NCBI RefSeq assembly: GCF_002952775.1 | Contig: NZ_CP025066.1 | Location: forward strand, 1,612,001-1,676,000 | DNA: 64,000 nt | Reading direction: 5' to 3' | Source of the DNA: Halalkaliarchaeum desulfuricum | GTDB lineage: Archaea > Halobacteriota > Halobacteria > Halobacteriales > Haloferacaceae | Shown: piece after piece, positions 62,151 to 64,000 of the stretch | How positions within the stretch are numbered: position 1 is the stretch's first letter | Layout: each line of letters starts with the position of its first letter | Position numbers and translations under genes: made by a program | The notes under the pieces: generated by a model | What the model was told of the DNA's origin: nothing | What the model saw: only the letters and a program-made list of their open reading frames with translations | Databases searched by the model: none

Positions 62151-63055
62151 GGTACCTCCTTAAGTTGCGCTGCCAAGGCTTCGAGCTCGTCGATTTCGTC
62201 GATAGCGCGACGCCATCGATCGGGTAGCTGTGAGGCCCCGAACCGCGTACCGGCGACCGCACCCGCAATCGCCCCGATCGTATCCGTGTCACCACCGCGA
62301 TTCACTGCCGTCACGATCGCATCCTCTGCGCTCTCCGCGAATAGGCCGTCGTGAAGTGCCGTCTGTAGCGAATGGACGACGTACCCAGAGGTCTCCAGCG
62401 TGTCCGGGGGGTCTCCACGAGCGAGCGGTTGAAGTGCCGTTACGAGTTCGTCGGGCGCGTCCGCGCCAACGTAGTCGAGAGCCTCCTGCAGCGGTGCGTC
62501 CGCATCTTCGATCAGGCCAGCTATCGTGAGATTCAAAATCACACAGCCTTCCGTACACCGCGGATCGGCATGCGTGATCTGTGAGGACTGGCGACTGACC
62601 TCGGCGAGTCGGTCGCGATCGTCTGCGCACGCAATTGCAAGCGGTGGACACCGCATCACGCTGCCGTTGCCGGCGTTGCTCCCTTCAGGACTGGCTTCCC
62701 AGACCGCCTGACCGGCCTCCTCCCAGGAGTCGCCCGCGGCAAGTCGCTGGAGTGCTTGCCGCGTCATGTTCCCGATATCGAAGGGCCCGGACTCGTACCA
62801 CTGGACGAACCGGTCGGCCACGTCTGCGGGATCGAATTCGCTCCGATCGGCGAGGCTCCGCGCGATACACAGTGCCTGCTCGGTGTCATCGGTGATCGTC
62901 CCGGCGGGTTGTCCCCACGTCCCGTTTCCTACCATCTCGGTGAGCGTGCCATGCTCAGCACTGATCTGGCGGGCAGAACGGAACTCAACTGGCCGGCCAA
63001 GCGCATCCCCGCAAGCCAGCCCAAGAAGGACTCCACTGGCGCGAGCCGAAGTCAT
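62147..63055 (-). CDS. ADP-ribosylglycohydrolase (DraG-like)
   Basis: 302 residues. LLGLACGDALGRPVE, GTITDDTEQALC, GSVMRCPPLAI and NRGGDTDTIGAIAGAVAGTRFG are the family motifs with the di-Mg2+ acidic residues (TDDT and GGDTDT). Such enzymes remove ADP-ribose from proteins, nucleic acids or small molecules. Its tight coupling with a HAD-HEAT protein is unusual. First gene of this minus-strand pair. Confidence 0.9.
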   Translation of the reverse strand: MTSARASGVLLGLACGDALGRPVEFRSARQISAEHGTLTEMVGNGTWGQPAGTITDDTEQALCIARSLADRSEFDPADVADRFVQWYESGPFDIGNMTRQALQRLAAGDSWEEAGQAVWEASPEGSNAGNGSVMRCPPLAIACADDRDRLAEVSRQSSQITHADPRCTEGCVILNLTIAGLIEDADAPLQEALDYVGADAPDELVTALQPLARGDPPDTLETSGYVVHSLQTALHDGLFAESAEDAIVTAVNRGGDTDTIGAIAGAVAGTRFGASQLPDRWRRAIDEIDELEALAAQLKEVP

Positions 63056-63098
63056 ACGTGACCCAACGGCTACTCGTGAGAAAAATGTGGGGCCGGAG

Positions 63099-63236
63099 TC
63101 ACTTGTCGGGTTTCGTTCCGGTTCGGACGTTTTCCAGGTACTGTCCCAACGCCTGGTACATCTCCTTGCGTTCCTCCTTGGTCATCGTGTCGTGTTCGTC
63201 CGGATCGTAAAACGGGAGTTCCTCCTTTTCGGGCAT
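63099..63236 (-). CDS. Small acidic protein (45 aa)
   Basis: A 45-residue frame: MPEKEELPFYDPDEHDTMT, then KEERKEMYQALGQYLENV. GGAGG lies nine bases before ATG 63236 and three before ATG 63242, so 63236 is the better start. Highly charged; unknown role. Confidence 0.5.
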   Translation of the reverse strand: MPEKEELPFYDPDEHDTMTKEERKEMYQALGQYLENVRTGTKPDK

Positions 63237-63263
63237 TGACATCAGCCTCCCGAGTGGATAGAT

Positions 63264-63368
63264 CTAATCGTAGTAGTTTTCGAGCACCCAGTCTTCGCCG
63301 TGGTCGTCGACGGCTTGCTGGATGACCTCTGCTGCCTCCGGGTACTTCTCTTTGAACTCGTCGTTCAT
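63264..63368 (-). CDS. Small acidic protein (34 aa)
   Basis: 34 residues: MNDEFKEKYPEAAEVIQQAV, ending WVLENYYD. It lies just upstream of the 45-residue gene on the same strand and has similar character. Supported only by codon use and spacing. Confidence 0.4.
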   Translation of the reverse strand: MNDEFKEKYPEAAEVIQQAVDDHGEDWVLENYYD

Positions 63369-64000
63369 TGTCCGGAAGTTGCTCCTAGTGAAGTTTGAGC
63401 CTACCTGTCCATGAATCTACGGGCAGGTATCCGTTAGACATCGTCCGGTTTGCAACCCCAATCAAATTACTTCAGATGAGGCGCCGTTCAACCACTCAGT
63501 TCTTCATATGACTCGACGATCGAAATATCGCCTTCCAATTTCGGTTTGAGCATCGGACTGCGTGCGTCGAGTTTGACGCGCTCGTATTGCCAGTCAAGTT
63601 CGTCTTTCCCATGCCAGACACCCGTAAATGGTGACGCTCGGGAGCTCAACGATCCCGAAAACGATCGCCAACATGTACAGGAGAATCTCGATTTCCCGCC
63701 AAGTGGCTATCGCATCGTCGGGAAATTCTGCAAGGATATCGCCTCGATGGCCTAACATTAGGCTGATAGAACTCGGCGCATCGAGCTTATTCTGACACCG
63801 AAGTCAATCTCAGGAAACAACAGGGACGACGCTGCTGACGTGATCTGCTTTGCTTGTGTAGCATCAACCATACCGATAAAACGGAGCCTGTCAAGTCGGC
63901 TCTTTGCCTCCCTCAGCAACTACTGTTAAGGGCTGTCGCTCTACATGGCTCACCATGCTTTTCTCCCCGGGTTGGTCAACCAGGCCACCTATATTTACCA
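63369..64000. other. Decayed sequence to the window end
   Basis: No complete gene is supported. Short pieces with protein-like character lie on the minus strand in several frames, as expected for pseudogenes. Confidence 0.4.
63488..63640 (-). pseudogene. C-terminal gene fragment
   Basis: The minus strand reads PFTGVWHGKDELDWQYERV, KLDARSPMLKPKLEGDISIV, ESYEELSG and then stop. It has the look of a real protein end, but no start or upstream domain in the same frame. Family not recognised. Confidence 0.35.

Noticed and set aside
1-64000. CRISPR arrays
   Set aside because: No series of regularly spaced direct repeats was seen; the tandem repeats found are short, in frame and within genes.

Overview
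The window is a piece of a haloarchaeal (class Halobacteria) genome. The evidence is the strongly acidic proteins, the GC-rich synonymous codons of the core genes, start codons placed about 25-30 bases after TATA-like boxes with no leader, and archaeal markers: radA, aIF1A, nmd3, archaemetzincin, UPF0146, a PspAB/HtpX pair, a halocyanin-like blue copper protein and a Cox15-CtaB fusion. I cannot name the genus from sequence alone.

Layout. 1-29.5 kb is ordinary chromosome: the 3' end of topoisomerase I, a UspA protein, a P-type cation ATPase, aIF1A, cysteine synthase, radA, hemL, archaemetzincin, UPF0146, a HAD phosphatase, pspAB-htpX, two divergent MgtE-like transporters, nmd3, an XPD-like helicase, an NhaC antiporter, a second htpX, and a terminal oxidase cluster (halocyanin, coxA, coxB, coxC, ctaA-ctaB fusion) preceded by two membrane genes, one with a winged helix. 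From 29.5 kb the character changes to accessory DNA. 29.6-32 kb has a nucleotidyltransferase-like gene pair, a UPF0175/PIN toxin-antitoxin pair, a probably internally deleted SWIM-type gene and tRNA-3'-end-like repeats. 32.0-37.7 kb is an integrative element: an integrase with a C-terminal zinc ribbon, an eight-gene translationally coupled operon of small and zinc-ribbon proteins, and two convergent winged-helix regulators that share a TTCCATATGGAA operator. 38-41.9 kb holds an AT-rich TRAM-HNH gene, a lipoprotein broken by an in-frame TAG, an etfB relic and two secreted or membrane proteins, one probably cut by an ISH3-like transposon (41.9-43.4 kb).

43.5-54.5 kb is a defence island, visibly AT-richer than its surroundings. 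It has a PD-(D/E)xK nuclease, an EcoRII-like restriction enzyme, a four-gene overlapping operon that I do not recognise (P-loop ATPase, two long coiled-coil proteins, small PD-ExE nuclease-like protein), a C5-cytosine methyltransferase, a winged-helix regulator, a MIG/MutY-like T:G mismatch glycosylase and a small PUA/EVE-like protein. The methyltransferase, restriction enzyme and glycosylase make a coherent 5-methylcytosine restriction-modification set with its own deamination repair. The four-gene operon is the best candidate for an undescribed system.

54.6-64 kb is mixed: a coiled-coil membrane protein, a small pair ending in an AbrB-like protein, a damaged HD-domain gene, a SF1 helicase with an inserted nuclease-like domain and a C-terminal RPA-like OB fold, an ADP-ribosylglycohydrolase coupled to a HAD-HEAT-repeat protein, two tiny genes, and decayed sequence to the end. 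I saw no rRNA, no complete tRNA and no CRISPR array.
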